A stretch of DNA of 64,000 bases from positions 15,927 through 79,926 of the forward strand of contig QZLH01000012.1 in NCBI GenBank assembly GCA_003833135.1, given 5' to 3'. Shown one piece after another: positions 10,580 to 21,598 of this stretch. The notes beneath the pieces are model-generated. The model was not told the DNA's origin, ran no database searches, and was given only the letters and a program-made list of their open reading frames with translations. The translations under genes were made by a program, and so were the position numbers. Position 1 is the first letter of the stretch; the number at the start of each line of letters is the position of its first letter. The stretch comes from Oehlia diaphana. Lineage: Eukaryota > Glomeromycota > Glomeromycetes > Glomerales > Glomeraceae.

Positions 10580-11410
10580 ATTCTGGAGATGAAACCAGGC
10601 ATTTTATGTAAAGAAAAGTTCATCTCACATCCGGATGAGCCAATCAAAGAATTTATCATGGCCACTTGTGGCTGTCTTTATCACCAAAAGTATCTTAAAG
10701 GATATCTCTTGAATATGGTGAAAAATAGAGCCTATCTTACATGTCCAAATTGAAACTGTAAAGTCAGAGATCAAAACTCTAATCTCTCCAGATCTTTTTA
10801 AAGAAATAGACAAACTTACAACCTTGACTGTAAAAGACACTGTATCTAATCATGCAGATTCAGAAAACCAAATTCCTGTAGATGACAACAATAATGATGC
10901 AGTTCTTTTAGATTTTTTAGGATTATAGGAAGGAGATTCAATATTAGAGGTATCCTCTCTTACAGGTTAGAAGGAAAATGCAAGGATCACCAAGGAAACT
11001 GCTGACCAGACAAGACCTGTGAAAAATACTAGCTCTACATCCAATAATCCAGAAATTCTCAATGAAAATTCTTTAGCGACTGAAGCCTTTACATTGCAAA
11101 ACATTCCAATGTATGATGTTGTAAATGAGAACACATCACAGATTCAACACCATATATGTGAGAAATATTCCCAAAGATTTTTAGAAAGATACCGTCTTTT
11201 TATCCTGTAATCATACCATGCATTATGATTGCATTGACAATTCATGCAAAAAGTGTCCCACTTGTACTTTAGCTGATGATATAGAAACTGGTGATTTGGA
11301 AACCTCAAATCCAAGCGATATTTAGAAAAAACACTCTAAGAAGTCAGGTGCATCTAGTGAAAAATCCTCTAGTAAGAAAGCGAAAAAAGCTGGTAAAAGA
11401 AGGTATTGAG
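10580..11410 (+). pseudogene. Broken RING-finger-like ORF
   Basis: A plus-strand reading with several stops and frame shifts keeps two RING-like patches. The first is EFIMATCGCLYHQKYLKGYL followed by NMVKNRAYLTCPN and a stop where CPxC would be completed. The second, after a frame change, is CNHTMHYDCIDNSCKKCPTC. Between them are coding-like stretches such as EIDKLTTLTVKDTVSNHADS. A Lys/Ser-rich tail (KKSGASSEKSSSKKAKKAGK) follows. The pattern suggests a member of a multicopy RING family now decayed. Function would be ubiquitin ligation if intact; here it is surely non-functional as a full protein. Confidence 0.65.
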
Positions 11411-12483
11411 TATTATTAAAGAGTTGTTAACTGATATTTCTGATGGTGATAGGAGCTTGAAAGAAATAAATGAAAAGCGCAAGTAACTTTTTACAACTCT
11501 CTGAAAGGATTGAACATGCTGAATTTAAAAATATCAAGGTTTCATTTTCAGTTATTTTAATTTTAAGAAAAAAACTGTATATAAATGAAATTAAAACCTA
11601 GTTATAGTAAGGATGGAAATATTCTGATGAAGCTTTGTGAAAAAAAGACAGAGATCTGAAAAAATATATAAATTTTTTAATAGCATAGGTAAAGAAAAAA
11701 TAAATCTATTTTTCTATCATATATCTTAAATTTAACTATGGATGAAACCAAATATATAATAACTGAAATTTTAATGCAAAAGGTTTGATGAGCTTAGATA
11801 AAGCTTGTCCAGCCTTGGCCGGTCTCAAAGGGACTAATAGTATCAAGCTGAATACTTGAACCTAAAGCAATATCTAAATCATGTTTCGTATATTAAGTTG
11901 GTTTTTAAGCTCAGTTTGGTTGGGCAGATATCAATTAGATGATGAATCTCTGAGTTTATTATCAGATACCAGAGCTATCTCACCATTTATCTCATTTAGC
12001 GTATGTACATATATTATATGAATTTGTTTGAAGGCAAATATTTTATGATCTTTTCAAAGATGTGATCTCTCAAAATTTTGGCAAAAGTAATTGGTGTGAA
12101 TAATTACTGTATTATTTATATTATATATTTTTTTTTAGAAAGAAATTCAGAATCAAACCAATATTAAACCAAATAATTAAAATAGATATGATATTTGAAA
12201 TGTATACATCTTTAACCTATTTTTTATTTGGTTTAAGATTATAGCAAGCTATACAGTAAAGGAAGTGAATTTTATATATATATCAAACCATATCTAAATA
12301 GATTGTGAATAAATTTTCTACAAGTTTTTTATTAGTATTATACAATCAACCTGTAATTATTAATTTTTTAGATTAATTGCCATCCACTTATTACCTGAAG
12401 TCATCAAAAAATCAGAAATATTTATAATAATATTCCAGATGCTCAATGTATTATGTGTAAAAATCTCATATAGGAGCAACAAC
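11411..12483. other. Repeat-desert DNA, no gene seen
   Basis: AT-rich sequence. The first 100 bp may be the decayed tail of the RING-like ORF (SIIKELLTDISDGD). No other structure is convincing. Confidence 0.5.
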
Positions 12484-12843
12484 TTTACTAAAAATGGCTA
12501 ATTTTTCGAAATATTTTTATAGACCTAGATATAATGGTTTTCAAAACAATTGTGTAATTATTTTGTAAAATTTTTAAAATATATCAAAATATTTTTAAGG
12601 TACTTTTGATATTAAAATATCAAAATAATATCAAAGTTAATTAAATTATAACAATAAAATAATAATAAATATATTAAAAAATTATTGTGATATTATTTTG
12701 AAATATTTTTATAGACCTAGATACAATACAATTACAAAATAATAATAAAGTATAATAAAAAACATTTTGATATATTAAATGTATTTTAGTAGTATTTTAA
12801 AATTATTACAAAATCATTTCAAAAATTGGCCATTTTTAGTAAA
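12484..12843. mobile_element. MITE with TTTACTAAAAATGGC termini
   Basis: The left end reads TTTACTAAAAATGGC then TAATTTTTCGAAAT. The reverse complement of the right end reads TTTACTAAAAATGGC then CAATTTTTGAAATG. The arms extend about 45 bp (down to TTTTGTAATAATTTTAAAAT on one side and TTTTGTAAAATTTTTAAAAT on the other). The interior, about 270 bp, is AT-rich and includes an internal repeat of TATTTTTATAGACCTAGATA. Another copy of the terminus, TTTACTAAAAATGGC, occurs alone at 13691. No clear target duplication was found. Confidence 0.65.
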
Positions 12844-14899
12844 AAATATATCAAAAAATTATTAATAATAAGCCTTCTGAACTAATAAATATTACTAGAA
12901 AAGCTGTTATACATTCAATTTTATCTCTATAAGTAGGGATAAAAATCAGTTTATCAGTTTTATTTTGGTTTTTTGTTAGTTCTGCTTTAATTATTATTAA
13001 GTAAAATATAGGTTAATAAAATTAATTAGAAATTTTAATTGGTCATCAAATAATAATTGATCTGTAATCATTATAATTTTAATAACAACCTAATAATTTG
13101 GAGCAGTTCTTTTAAGCTGGTTTAAAGCTGATTCTAGTTTGATTTTTAAAACAATTTTTAAAGTATTTTAAGTTTAAATCTGCTAAATTAGAATCATTTT
13201 TAAAAGCAGTTTAGAACTATTCTATTTGAAACTTTTCCATCTCTATTTATAAATTAAAAGCATCTTTTTGCAAGAATTTTACCTATATTTAATGTCATAT
13301 TAAGCCATTTTTCAGTTTTCAAGTAGCAAATTTTAGCTCTTTATATTTTTTTTTAACTTATTACTCTTATTATATAATTGTAAAACAACCTGTTTATCCT
13401 TTTAATTTTTTTGAGAAAATATTTTACTAATCTTCAGTTCATTGATTTTTTAAAATCTTGCTAAATGTTAAAATTATATAATTTTTTTCATGAATTATTT
13501 TATTAAAATTTATATTCTTTGAATTATTTGAATTCAAGATATCTTTTAATATAAAAATACTCTTTTTTTTTCTATTATCCTTTTTGAATTCAAGATATCT
13601 TTTAATATAAAAATTTTTCTATTATCATTAATTACAATATTTTCACTTATAGTTATCTACCCTTTTTTATATTTTATAAATATTAGTACTTTACTAAAAA
13701 TGGCTTTTTTTTAAAATACTTTTATAATATTTTTATTATACTATTGTAATACTGACATTATTTTGTAATAATTGAAATTATTTTTATATATTTACAAATA
13801 CCATATCACAAGAACTAATAAAAGTATTATAAATTATAATTTCAAAACAATTTAAATAATAACCCACAATATATTTATAATGAATACATTATTAATAATA
13901 AAATCAATAAATTGTAATTATATCACAATGATTATATTATTAATATGAAATTGTATTGCAATTGTTATTATTATTAATATAAAATTGTTATATTGCATTA
14001 ATAAAATCTTAGTAGTAGATAACAACTAGCAATTAATTATTACAATAATTTTTTATAAATTATATTAATATTAATATATAAAATATAGCAAAGCTAGTAA
14101 TTAATAGTACGATAATAAATTACAAAGATACATAACTATTAATATTCAAATTTGTGCTAATGTTACCCCACTTTCAGAAACAATACGTATATCAATTGTA
14201 ATATAATTAAATCACTTAATATAGCATTTTTTCATCCCACATTTTATCCTTTTATAGAATTATTATATCTATTACAGTTTTTAATACATAAAAATAAATA
14301 ATAAATTTCAAACTTGTTAACGTCAAGCTGTATCTAGTCACGTCAACAACGTAACATAATATAGTGTCAATATTTTTATACACAAAGTAGTGTATCATAG
14401 TCAATGTAACTTCTACCAAATAGTTTTTTAATACATTTCATGATAACTGATTTTAAGCAAAGAGTCCCTTCTAACTTGCTTTAATTGTAACTCAAAGATA
14501 TTAGTAATATTATTTGCACTCACAAAATTTTGAAAATGTAATGAATTTGGAAGATCATCTATAGATACACTAGTATATCAAATTAATTTTACAATTAATT
14601 TATTATATTGGATTTAGAAATAAGCAAAAATAATAACAAATAATACTTACTTATAATTGTCTAAGAAACTTAAAGCTAATTCAGTATATTCATTATACAA
14701 TCATATTCTTCATGTAGCAAATCATCTGCAACCTTTCTGCTTAGCTTTATAGTTCAGTAATTTCAAGATGTCATACACATTTCCTGACTAATGTTAAAAT
14801 CAGTTCTAGTGGTGGCTTTCATATACGAAGAAAGAGAACTTTGAATTGATTTATAAATAAAGTTGCAAGTCGATTCTAGTATAAAATGATCAATTAATA
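12844..14899. other. Repeat desert, AT-rich, with one 50-bp direct duplication
   Basis: At about 13536-13625 the block GAATTCAAGATATCTTTTAA with its flank TATAAAAAT and TCTATTATC is present twice, about 58 bp apart. A single MITE terminus lies at 13691. The rest is (TA)n-like sequence with no coding exon or RNA gene seen. Confidence 0.5.
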
Positions 14900-15735
14900 T
14901 TTAAAATTTTATTTGATAAATCACGAAATAAGTGAAGACTTACATTGTTACTTGGAGTTGTATTACTATGGTCATGATCGGTATTCATCAATTGTTCTGC
15001 AGATCCTGTCAAAATATTTGAAACTATTGCTTTAAAAACGTAGCAAATAATGGTGCCAAATTATTAGAATTAAGTAATATTTTAAGTGCTGAATTTTGGT
15101 CTTCTGTAGTAAAAAATAGCAGTTGGATCGTATTAATATTATTTGCATTATTATCACTATCTGTTATTTCTATTTCGTCAATATGTTTTATGCAATAATC
15201 TGAATCATCTACCAAAGATTCAAATATTGGAACTTTATGTAAAACTGGTTGATCAGTTACTTGGTTATATTTGGCGATTTCTATAAATTAAAGTTTGTCA
15301 ACATGAAAAAATAAATCTATGATTTTTTTTTTAAAAAAAAAAAACCTCTTCTATAGTTCAACTTTACACGTTTATCTAGTTGACTTAAAGAATCTAATAT
15401 ATTGTCATTTAGTTCATTTAGATTTTTTTTTATTATAGATAAATTGAATTAATTTCTTATTGTATTTATTATATTATTATAATAAACAATATCCATTTTT
15501 TTCGTCTTATTTATAATATTTAGCATAATGTCTTTCTCTAATCCTCTCTTTCTGACTCTTTCTTTGATTTAAAATCATCAATGACTACAGATGGTATTTC
15601 TGGAAAAGTTGTACTTGCAGGAGTAGATACAGTTAAAGTAATTTTAATTTCAATATTAAGAGGTAAAGTACTAGTAGAATCTTTTTTAGTTATAGAATAT
15701 TTTGTATTTCTTGTAGTTCTCTTTTTAATCATTTT
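14900..15735 (-). pseudogene. Decayed ORF of unknown family
   Basis: Minus-strand coding-like stretches in order: 15732-15538 (KKRTTRNTKYSITKKDSTST then a Thr/Ser/Pro-rich part and DDFKSKKESERED), a break, then 15240-15024 (VDDSDYCIKHIDEIEITDSD, TTEDQNSALKILLNSNNLAP), then stops and a QLMNTDHDHSNTTPSNN-like patch near 14985. Composition is unlike the surrounding desert, so a gene or transposon ORF once lay here. I recognise no domain. Confidence 0.4.
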
Positions 15736-15966
15736 GAATAAAGGAGTAAACTAATTTATTTTTTTTTTAATTGATAGCTAAATACTATATTATCATGTAA
15801 TGATCATTTAATTTATCAAGATCAATTTAACTATAAATAAACTTAGACTCAAATTTAGCTCTTAAATTTCTTATAATTTTTTTCTTTTTTGCTTTTTTTA
15901 TTTATACAAACTTTTTTTTTTAAATATATCTCTTTTTATATAATCTTACCCTTTTATTTAAAAATA

Positions 15967-16575
15967 TGAATAATATGAATCTAAGACAAACTAGAGCTAA
16001 TTAACAAGAATATCATGATTCTAATTTTTATTTGCGCAAACTTAAACAATCACGTATGAAAAATTCTAGTATTCAAGTAAATCCCATTATACGAGATTAA
16101 GTGATACAACAACTTTTGCAAAAACTTGTAATTCGATTTTAGACTTTTTAGGTGTACAAATATATATTCAAGAAGAAAATAACATTCTATCACCACAACT
16201 AGAGAACTTTTATTATAATAATAATGATAATGATAATGATAATATTGATGATTTTAATGATTTTAGTAATTTTGGTAATACTGAAAGTGAGTTTAACAAG
16301 CAAGAAGAATATGATGGCAATAAGACAAAATATTACTTCTCTGGAAGTACAGGACCATATTTTACAAACTTCACTATATTCTTGTTATTTTTATGGATTA
16401 CAAAGCATCAAATAGATAAATATTTAATATAATATCTATTTTTAATATTATTGATAATAAAATTTACACTAAATTTGTTTACATTAGGATTAGAAGCGTA
16501 TAAAGGTTTTGCAAATATCATCAAACATTCTGAATTTAATCTGAAAGATGTGCCATCATTAAAGTTCTGAATGGA
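15967..16575 (+). pseudogene. Decayed transposase-type ORF (Plavaka/CACTA-like N-terminal part)
   Basis: The reading begins with MNNMNLRQTRAN and soon meets stops. After several frame changes it yields an Asn/Asp-rich linker (YNNNDNDNDNIDDFND), then FSGSTGPYFTNFTIFLLFLW and ITKHQIDKYLI. A last patch, LGLEAYKGFANIIKHSEFNL, lies before 16575. The P/S-G-S-T-G-PYF..F......W...HQI pattern resembles the N-terminal region of multicopy fungal transposases of the Plavaka/CACTA group. It is truncated and non-functional. Confidence 0.5.
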
Positions 16576-16639
16576 TCAGATCAGGTCAAGTTATATCAGA
16601 TTATCTGTTTAACCTGACCTACACTGAAACCTGAAAATT

Positions 16640-16985
16640 TTCAGAATTTTTATTAAAATATCAAAAAAAAAATGGTGAAAATTTTTTTTTTGAAATATTG
16701 CAATCCATTTTTTTATATTAAAATTGTATAAAAAGATGAATCGCAATATTGCAACTAACTTTTTTTATACAAAATTAATATAAAAATGTGAATTCCAATA
16801 CCGCGATTTACTTTTTATATATAAAATCAATATAAAAATGTAAATTCTGATACCACGATTCACTTTTTATATATAAAATTAATATAAAAATGTGAATTCC
16901 AATACCGCGATTTACCTTTTATTATATAAAATCAATATAAAAAGTGAATTATAATACCATAACTCACTTATATAAAATCATAGTT
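16640..16985. repeat. Tandem repeat, about 65-bp period, 5 copies
   Basis: Units share ATATAAAATCAATATAAAAA, TGTGAATTCCAATACCGCGA and TTTACTTTT. Copies start near 16715, 16785, 16845, 16910 and 16965. The unit carries the partial palindrome TATATAAAAT...AATATAAAAA. Flanking words at 16572 (GGATCAGATCAGGTCAAG) and 16980 (AGTTTCAGGTCAACAGG) may be relic element ends. Confidence 0.75.
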
Positions 16986-17044
16986 TCAGGTCAACAGGTT
17001 AATTTCGTTATACTATCACGTCTAAATTATTACGTGTTATTTAT

Positions 17045-17323
17045 CACTGATAAAAAAATGATTTATTCTACACATATCTTACATATATCGAATATTCAAA
17101 ATGTAGAAAATTATACACAAATAATACATATATTATACACATACCAGGTACTAATATATATGTCATACATATATCAGGTACCTGATAGGTATACAATATA
17201 TATAAGTACCTGATATGTATATGATATGTGTATTATTTATATATGATTTTCTACATTTTGAGTACCCGATATGTGTAAGATATATATAGAATATGTGTAG
17301 GATAGACCATTTTTTTACCAGTG
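17045..17323. mobile_element. CACTA-like MITE, 279 bp, TAT target duplication
   Basis: Nearly the whole element is one inverted repeat centred on CAGGTACCTG at about 17178. The left end is CACTGATAAAAAAATG; the right end in reverse complement is CACTGGTAAAAAAATG. The arms (about 130 nt each) share TCTACACATAT, TCAAAATGTAGAAAAT and ATAATACA motifs. The element is flanked on both sides by TAT (17042-17044 and 17324-17326). A CACTG terminus with a 3-bp duplication fits the CACTA superfamily. The 89-codon plus-strand ORF over it is a by-product. Confidence 0.8.
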
Positions 17324-17329
17324 TATTAC

Positions 17330-17568
17330 AATTAAGGGGTAAATTTTCATATTATATTTATTTAAAATTTAATTAATCAATTTTACCTTATTATATACTA
17401 AAGCCTATACAAATTATTAGTTAATTTTACTTTATAAAACTGGAGACTTCCTTTAATTTTACCTTATAAAACTAGAGACCTTTATTTATTATATATATAA
17501 TTTTACCTCTATCTATTAAGATTACCACAGATTTTTGAATACCTATATTAGAAGTAAGCGGGATCCTG
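17330..17568. mobile_element. Orphan right end of the 4.5-kb TIR transposon family
   Basis: The segment ends in ATTAGAAGTAAGCGGGATCC then TGAT. That matches the right terminus of the element at 53098-57597 (ATTAGAAGTAAGCGGGGTCC then TGAT). It also shares the subterminal motif TTTTACCTTATAAAACTRGAGAC, repeated three times here. The matching left end is not visible nearby, so this is a solo or truncated end. Confidence 0.7.
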
Positions 17569-18800
17569 ATTTAACCATTTATTTTTTGAAGATGAATTTA
17601 GAATTTTTCTGTATTATTAGCAATAATAATTTCAAAGCTGATTATTAGATTTTAAAAAATTTATTAATAATACTTACTATATTAACTCTCATTAAAACAA
17701 CATTTCTATAGATTTATCATTATTTATTACATTAGTAAATTTTTTAGAATGCAAAATTATAAAAATCTGCAATTTTTGCAGATTGCTACATTTTTTTTTT
17801 TTTTACAATTTTAGTAAAAATCTGTATAATACTGCAGATTTAGATTTTCATATTTTTTTAATAACTTTTTATATAAAACTATGTCATAATCTTTAAAATT
17901 GCAGATTTTATTAAATATTTTAAAAAGAATCTTTAAAATTTTTCAAGTTTTTTTTTTATTTGATAAACTTTATATAAATTTATTAAAAAATTTTATTAAA
18001 AAACTTTTTTTAACTATTAGTACTTTTCTTTTTACTTTTACTCTTTTTTAATAAGTTTTGCAATTATTGTATTATGAAATAAATTTTTTTTTATATTTAT
18101 AGTATTTATTTATTTTTTATAAAAAATATTAATATTTTTTTATTTTGTTAAATATTTTGATTCTAATAGTAAATTTTAAAAATAGTAAGTTTCATAATAT
18201 TATATAATATTATAAAATTTTTTTTATTTAATATTTTGTTTAAGAACTTAAATTAGTGAATTTTGAAATGATAAGTTTCACAATTTTGTAATAGAACTTT
18301 ATATTTTTTTAATATTCTTTATTATTTTTTTATAAGTTTCAGTATTCAAAGTTTTTTAAAACTTTAAAATGGTAATTTTTATAATGTCTTATCATAAAAT
18401 TTAAAATTTTTTATTTTTTAAAAAAAACGTTTTTAATATCTAATGTTTTTTATTTTTTCTTATAGATTTTAATATTTTAAAATTTTTTAAAATAAGTAAA
18501 AGATAAGTTTTGCAATGACTTATTGTAAAACCTTTTTATAAATATGACAAAAAAATGAAAAAGTCAATATTTTTTTTAATATTTTTTCATTAAAAATATT
18601 TTATTAATGTTCTTTAAATTTTTTAAAAAATAACATTTTAAACTGTTTATGGTAAAATAAATACAAGGTAAACTGAAAATGCAAAATTATTATTTTTTTT
18701 AATTTTTTTTTGTAAAGAATATTTACTAATATTTTTCTTTATATTTTTTTTGAAAATAACTTTTTAAATCAAAAACCTTGGCTCATTGACTAGTCTGTAA
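17569..18800 (+). repeat. Decayed intron-like array, possible older copy of the 61-63 kb family
   Basis: From about 17880 to 18790 degenerate units repeat with words such as ATAGTAAGTTTCATAATATT, ATGATAAGTTTCACAATTTT, AAAATGGTAATTTTTATAAT and GATAAGTTTTGCAATG...TTGTAAAACC, separated by poly-T tracts ending TATAG/TAAG. The same unit logic (donor-like GTAAGTTT in a hairpin, then a T-rich tract) is sharper at 60950-63200. The first 300 bp is AT-rich with several GCAGATTT words. No coding exon is seen. Confidence 0.5.
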
Positions 18801-19249
18801 CATCAGGGAATTTTTTGAAGCGCAATCTGTGCAGATCTGCAGGTGACATTTGCCACCATTTCTGCACAGATCTGCAACTTTGCTGGAAGACTTTGAAGGA
18901 GAAAATTTTATGATTTCTGCACAGAATTTCAAAAAAATAAAGTTTTGCGAAAATCTTCAAAAATTAAATTTTGCGAAGTAATTCAAGAATGAAATTCTGT
19001 AAAAATTCATTAAAAAATAAATTACTGTTCACCACAGTCATTATATATTGTATTTTATGTGAGTGTCAAATTATTTAATAAAAGCATTACAAATTGTATG
19101 TACAAATTAATTATTAAACTACACTAATTAACTCCTCTTTTCTATACTACAAATTTACATGTTGTTAATGGTTTGGATATTGTTCCAGTTGGTACAATTC
19201 CAACAAACAATGAAAACCTATAAATAAAAAAAATTTTGAAGTAAGCAGC

Positions 19250-21420
19250 TTCAAACCTATCTGAACCTATAAAAAAGAAAGAACAGTTATTAGCATAAAC
19301 TGTTCATATATTTTAAACGGTTATTAGTAACCGTTCATTAATAAATAAAAAAAAAATAAAAAAGAATAAAAGTTTCGTACTTATAAAACTTTGGAGTTTT
19401 ATTCTTCGGAAGCCTATCGAACCTAAAAAAATAAAGAAAAGAACGGTTATTAGTAACCGTTCATTAATAAAATAAAAAAAAACAAAAAAAAAACAACAGT
19501 TTCGTACTTACGAAACTTTGGATTTTCGTTCTTTGGAAGTCCACTAGACCTAAAAAAATAAAGAAAAGAACGGTTATTAGTAATCGTTCATTAATATAAT
19601 AAAAAAAAACAAAAAAATAAACCAAGATTTGTATATATATTTACGAATCTTAGTTTTTTTCATTCTTTAGAACTCAGAAGCCCCTTCTGAGACGCCGAAC
19701 CTATAAAAAAGAAAGAAAAAGAACGGTTAATAACCGTTCATTAATATTGTAAAAAGTAAACTAAAAAAAATAAACCAAGTTTTTGAACTTACGAAACTTG
19801 GTTGGTTCTATTCTTCAGAGGACACCTAAACAACTGAAACCTATAAAAAAGAGACAAAGAACGATTAATAACCGTTCATATTAAGAAAAAATAAAAAAAA
19901 AAACTCCAAAGAATTCGTACTTACAAATCTTTGGAGTTTTTATACTTTGGAAGCTTACCCAAAAGCTGAACCTAAAAAAAAAAGAAAAGAACGGTAAGCA
20001 ACCGTTTATAATATTAAAAAAAAAGAAATAGAACCAAGATTCGTACTTACTTACAAATTTTGGTTTCTTCCATTCTTCAGAATTCAAAAGTAACCCGAAT
20101 CTAAAAAAGAAGAAAGAATGGTTATTAATAACGGTTCATAATAATATTACAGTAAAAAAAAAAAAATAAAATAAATCAAGATTCGTAATAATTACTTACG
20201 AATCTTGATTTTTTCGGTTATTCAGAAATCAGAAGCCACCTAAACCTAAAAAAAATAAAGAACGGTTATTAATACAGTCAAACCTTGATAGCGAATCCTT
20301 GATATAGTGAATTTTTCAGACAACTATAATAAATTTCCCCTTGCTATAACGAATTAACCAATCAAATCTCTTATAATCTTCACTATAACCCTATAGCGAA
20401 GTTGAGGTCTAGAATCTAGGGTTCGTTATAACAAGGGTTGACTGTAACCATTTGTAATAATATTAAAAAAAAACTAAGATTCATAACCTTAGTTCTCCTT
20501 TTTTCGACCTTCGGAAGTCCACCCAATCCTATAAAAAAAAAGAAGGAACAGTTAGTAAACCATTCAATAATAACAAAAAAGAAAATAAAAAAAAATAAGA
20601 TTCTTACGAATCTTGATTCTCTGTTCACCAAAAGTCCACCAAACCTATAAAAATAAGAAAGGAATGGTTAGTAACCATTCCATAATATTAATAAAACTAA
20701 GATTCGTAATATGGAATATTTACAAAACTTAGTTTTTTCCCGTTCTTCAAAAACTTACCCAGACGCTGAACCTATAAAAAAAAAGAACAGTTATTAGTAA
20801 CCGTTCATTAATAAAATAAAAAAAAAATAAAAAAATAAAAGTTTTGTCGTACTTACGAAACTTTGGGTTTTCGTTCTTTGGAAGCCCACCGGACCTAAAA
20901 AAATAAAGAAAAGAACGGTTATTAGTAACTGTTCATTAATATTTAAAAAAAAATAAAAAAAATAAGTTTCGTCATACTTACGAAACTTTGGTTTTCATTC
21001 TTTGGAAGCCCACTGAACCTAAAAATAAAGAAAAGAATAGTTATTAGTAATCGTTCATTAATATTAAAAAAAATGAAAAAAAAACCAAGATTCGTACTTA
21101 CTTACGAATCTTGGTTTTCCGTTGTTCTTTGGAACTCAGAAGTCTGCCCGAAATCTATTAAATAAAAGAAAAAGAACGGTTAGTAACTGTTTGTTAATAT
21201 TACAAAAAAAAAAAATAAAAATAAAGAACTAAGATTCGTAGTTATGAATCTTAGTTTCCCTGATCTTTGGAAGTCTACCCGAATTCTATAGTCTAACCGG
21301 CGCCAGCATTCTACAAAAAAAACTGAAAAGAAACGTTAATTCATTTCTTAAATTTAAAAATAAAAAAATAAAATTAAAAAAAAAATATAAAATATATGTA
21401 AGTTTCAAAACGAAACTTAC
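19250..21420 (-). repeat. Minus-strand tandem array of about 15 intron-microexon-like units
   Basis: Units of about 115-150 bp, read on the minus strand, have a fixed order: a hairpin GAACGGTTA / CTAA / TAACCGTTC that holds a branch-point-like ACTAAT, then T-rich TTTATTTTTTTAG, then a microexon of about 38-40 nt (GTCTAGTGGACTTCCAAAGA...), then AAAGTTTC|GTAAGTACGAAAC, with the donor in a second palindrome. Clear donor palindromes, in plus coordinates, lie near 19380, 19505, 19790, 19920, 20045, 20190, 20605, 20845, 20965, 21095 and 21400, with decayed ones between. Microexons are mutually similar (TTCCRAAGAAYRAAA). No long ORF links them. Detailed argument in the findings. Confidence 0.85.
20275..20444. 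mobile_element. pogo/Tc1-like MITE, 170 bp, TA target duplication
   Basis: The termini are CAGTCAAACCTTGATAGCGA (left) and CAGTCAACCCTTGTTATAAC (right, reverse complement), with TA on both outer sides (20273-20274 and 20445-20446). A CAGT(C)AAACC-type end with a TA duplication is typical of pogo-like elements. It sits inside one hairpin of the surrounding array. Joining the flanks restores the AACGGTTATTAATAACC-type hairpin seen in neighbouring units. Confidence 0.85.
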
Positions 21421-21421
21421 A

Positions 21422-21598
21422 TTACTTCCAAGAAAAAGAAGCAAAAAGGGGAGAATGAAAGGGAAAGGAAAGGACAAAGGGAAAGAGAAGGACAAAAGGA
21501 AAGGGAAGGATGAAAGAAAAGGGAAGGACGAAAGGGAAGAGGAGGGATGATAGGGGAGGGACAAAGTGGAAGAAGGGAAAAGGAGTTTAAAAAAGATG
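21422..21598. repeat. Polypurine tract, about 175 nt
   Basis: An almost pure A/G strand (AAAGGGAAAGGAAAGGACAA and similar, GGAAGGAYGAAAG repeats) with very few pyrimidines. Such mirror-like purine tracts can form triplex DNA and stall replication. The opposite strand yields a spurious Ser/Phe/Leu-rich 92-codon ORF at 21286-21564. Confidence 0.8.

Noticed and set aside
16224..16415. 63-codon Met/Ile-rich plus-strand ORF
   Set aside because: Wrong frame of the AAT/GAT-rich linker of the decayed transposase ORF; the real frame reads Asn/Asp and then FSGSTGPYF.
19250..21420. CRISPR array
   Set aside because: Regular repeats with short palindromes, but the between-repeat parts are homologous and not unique, the genome is eukaryotic, and no cas gene is present.
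21286..21564. 92-codon Ser/Phe/Leu-rich minus-strand ORF
   Set aside because: It is the translation of a polypurine tract; no family features.
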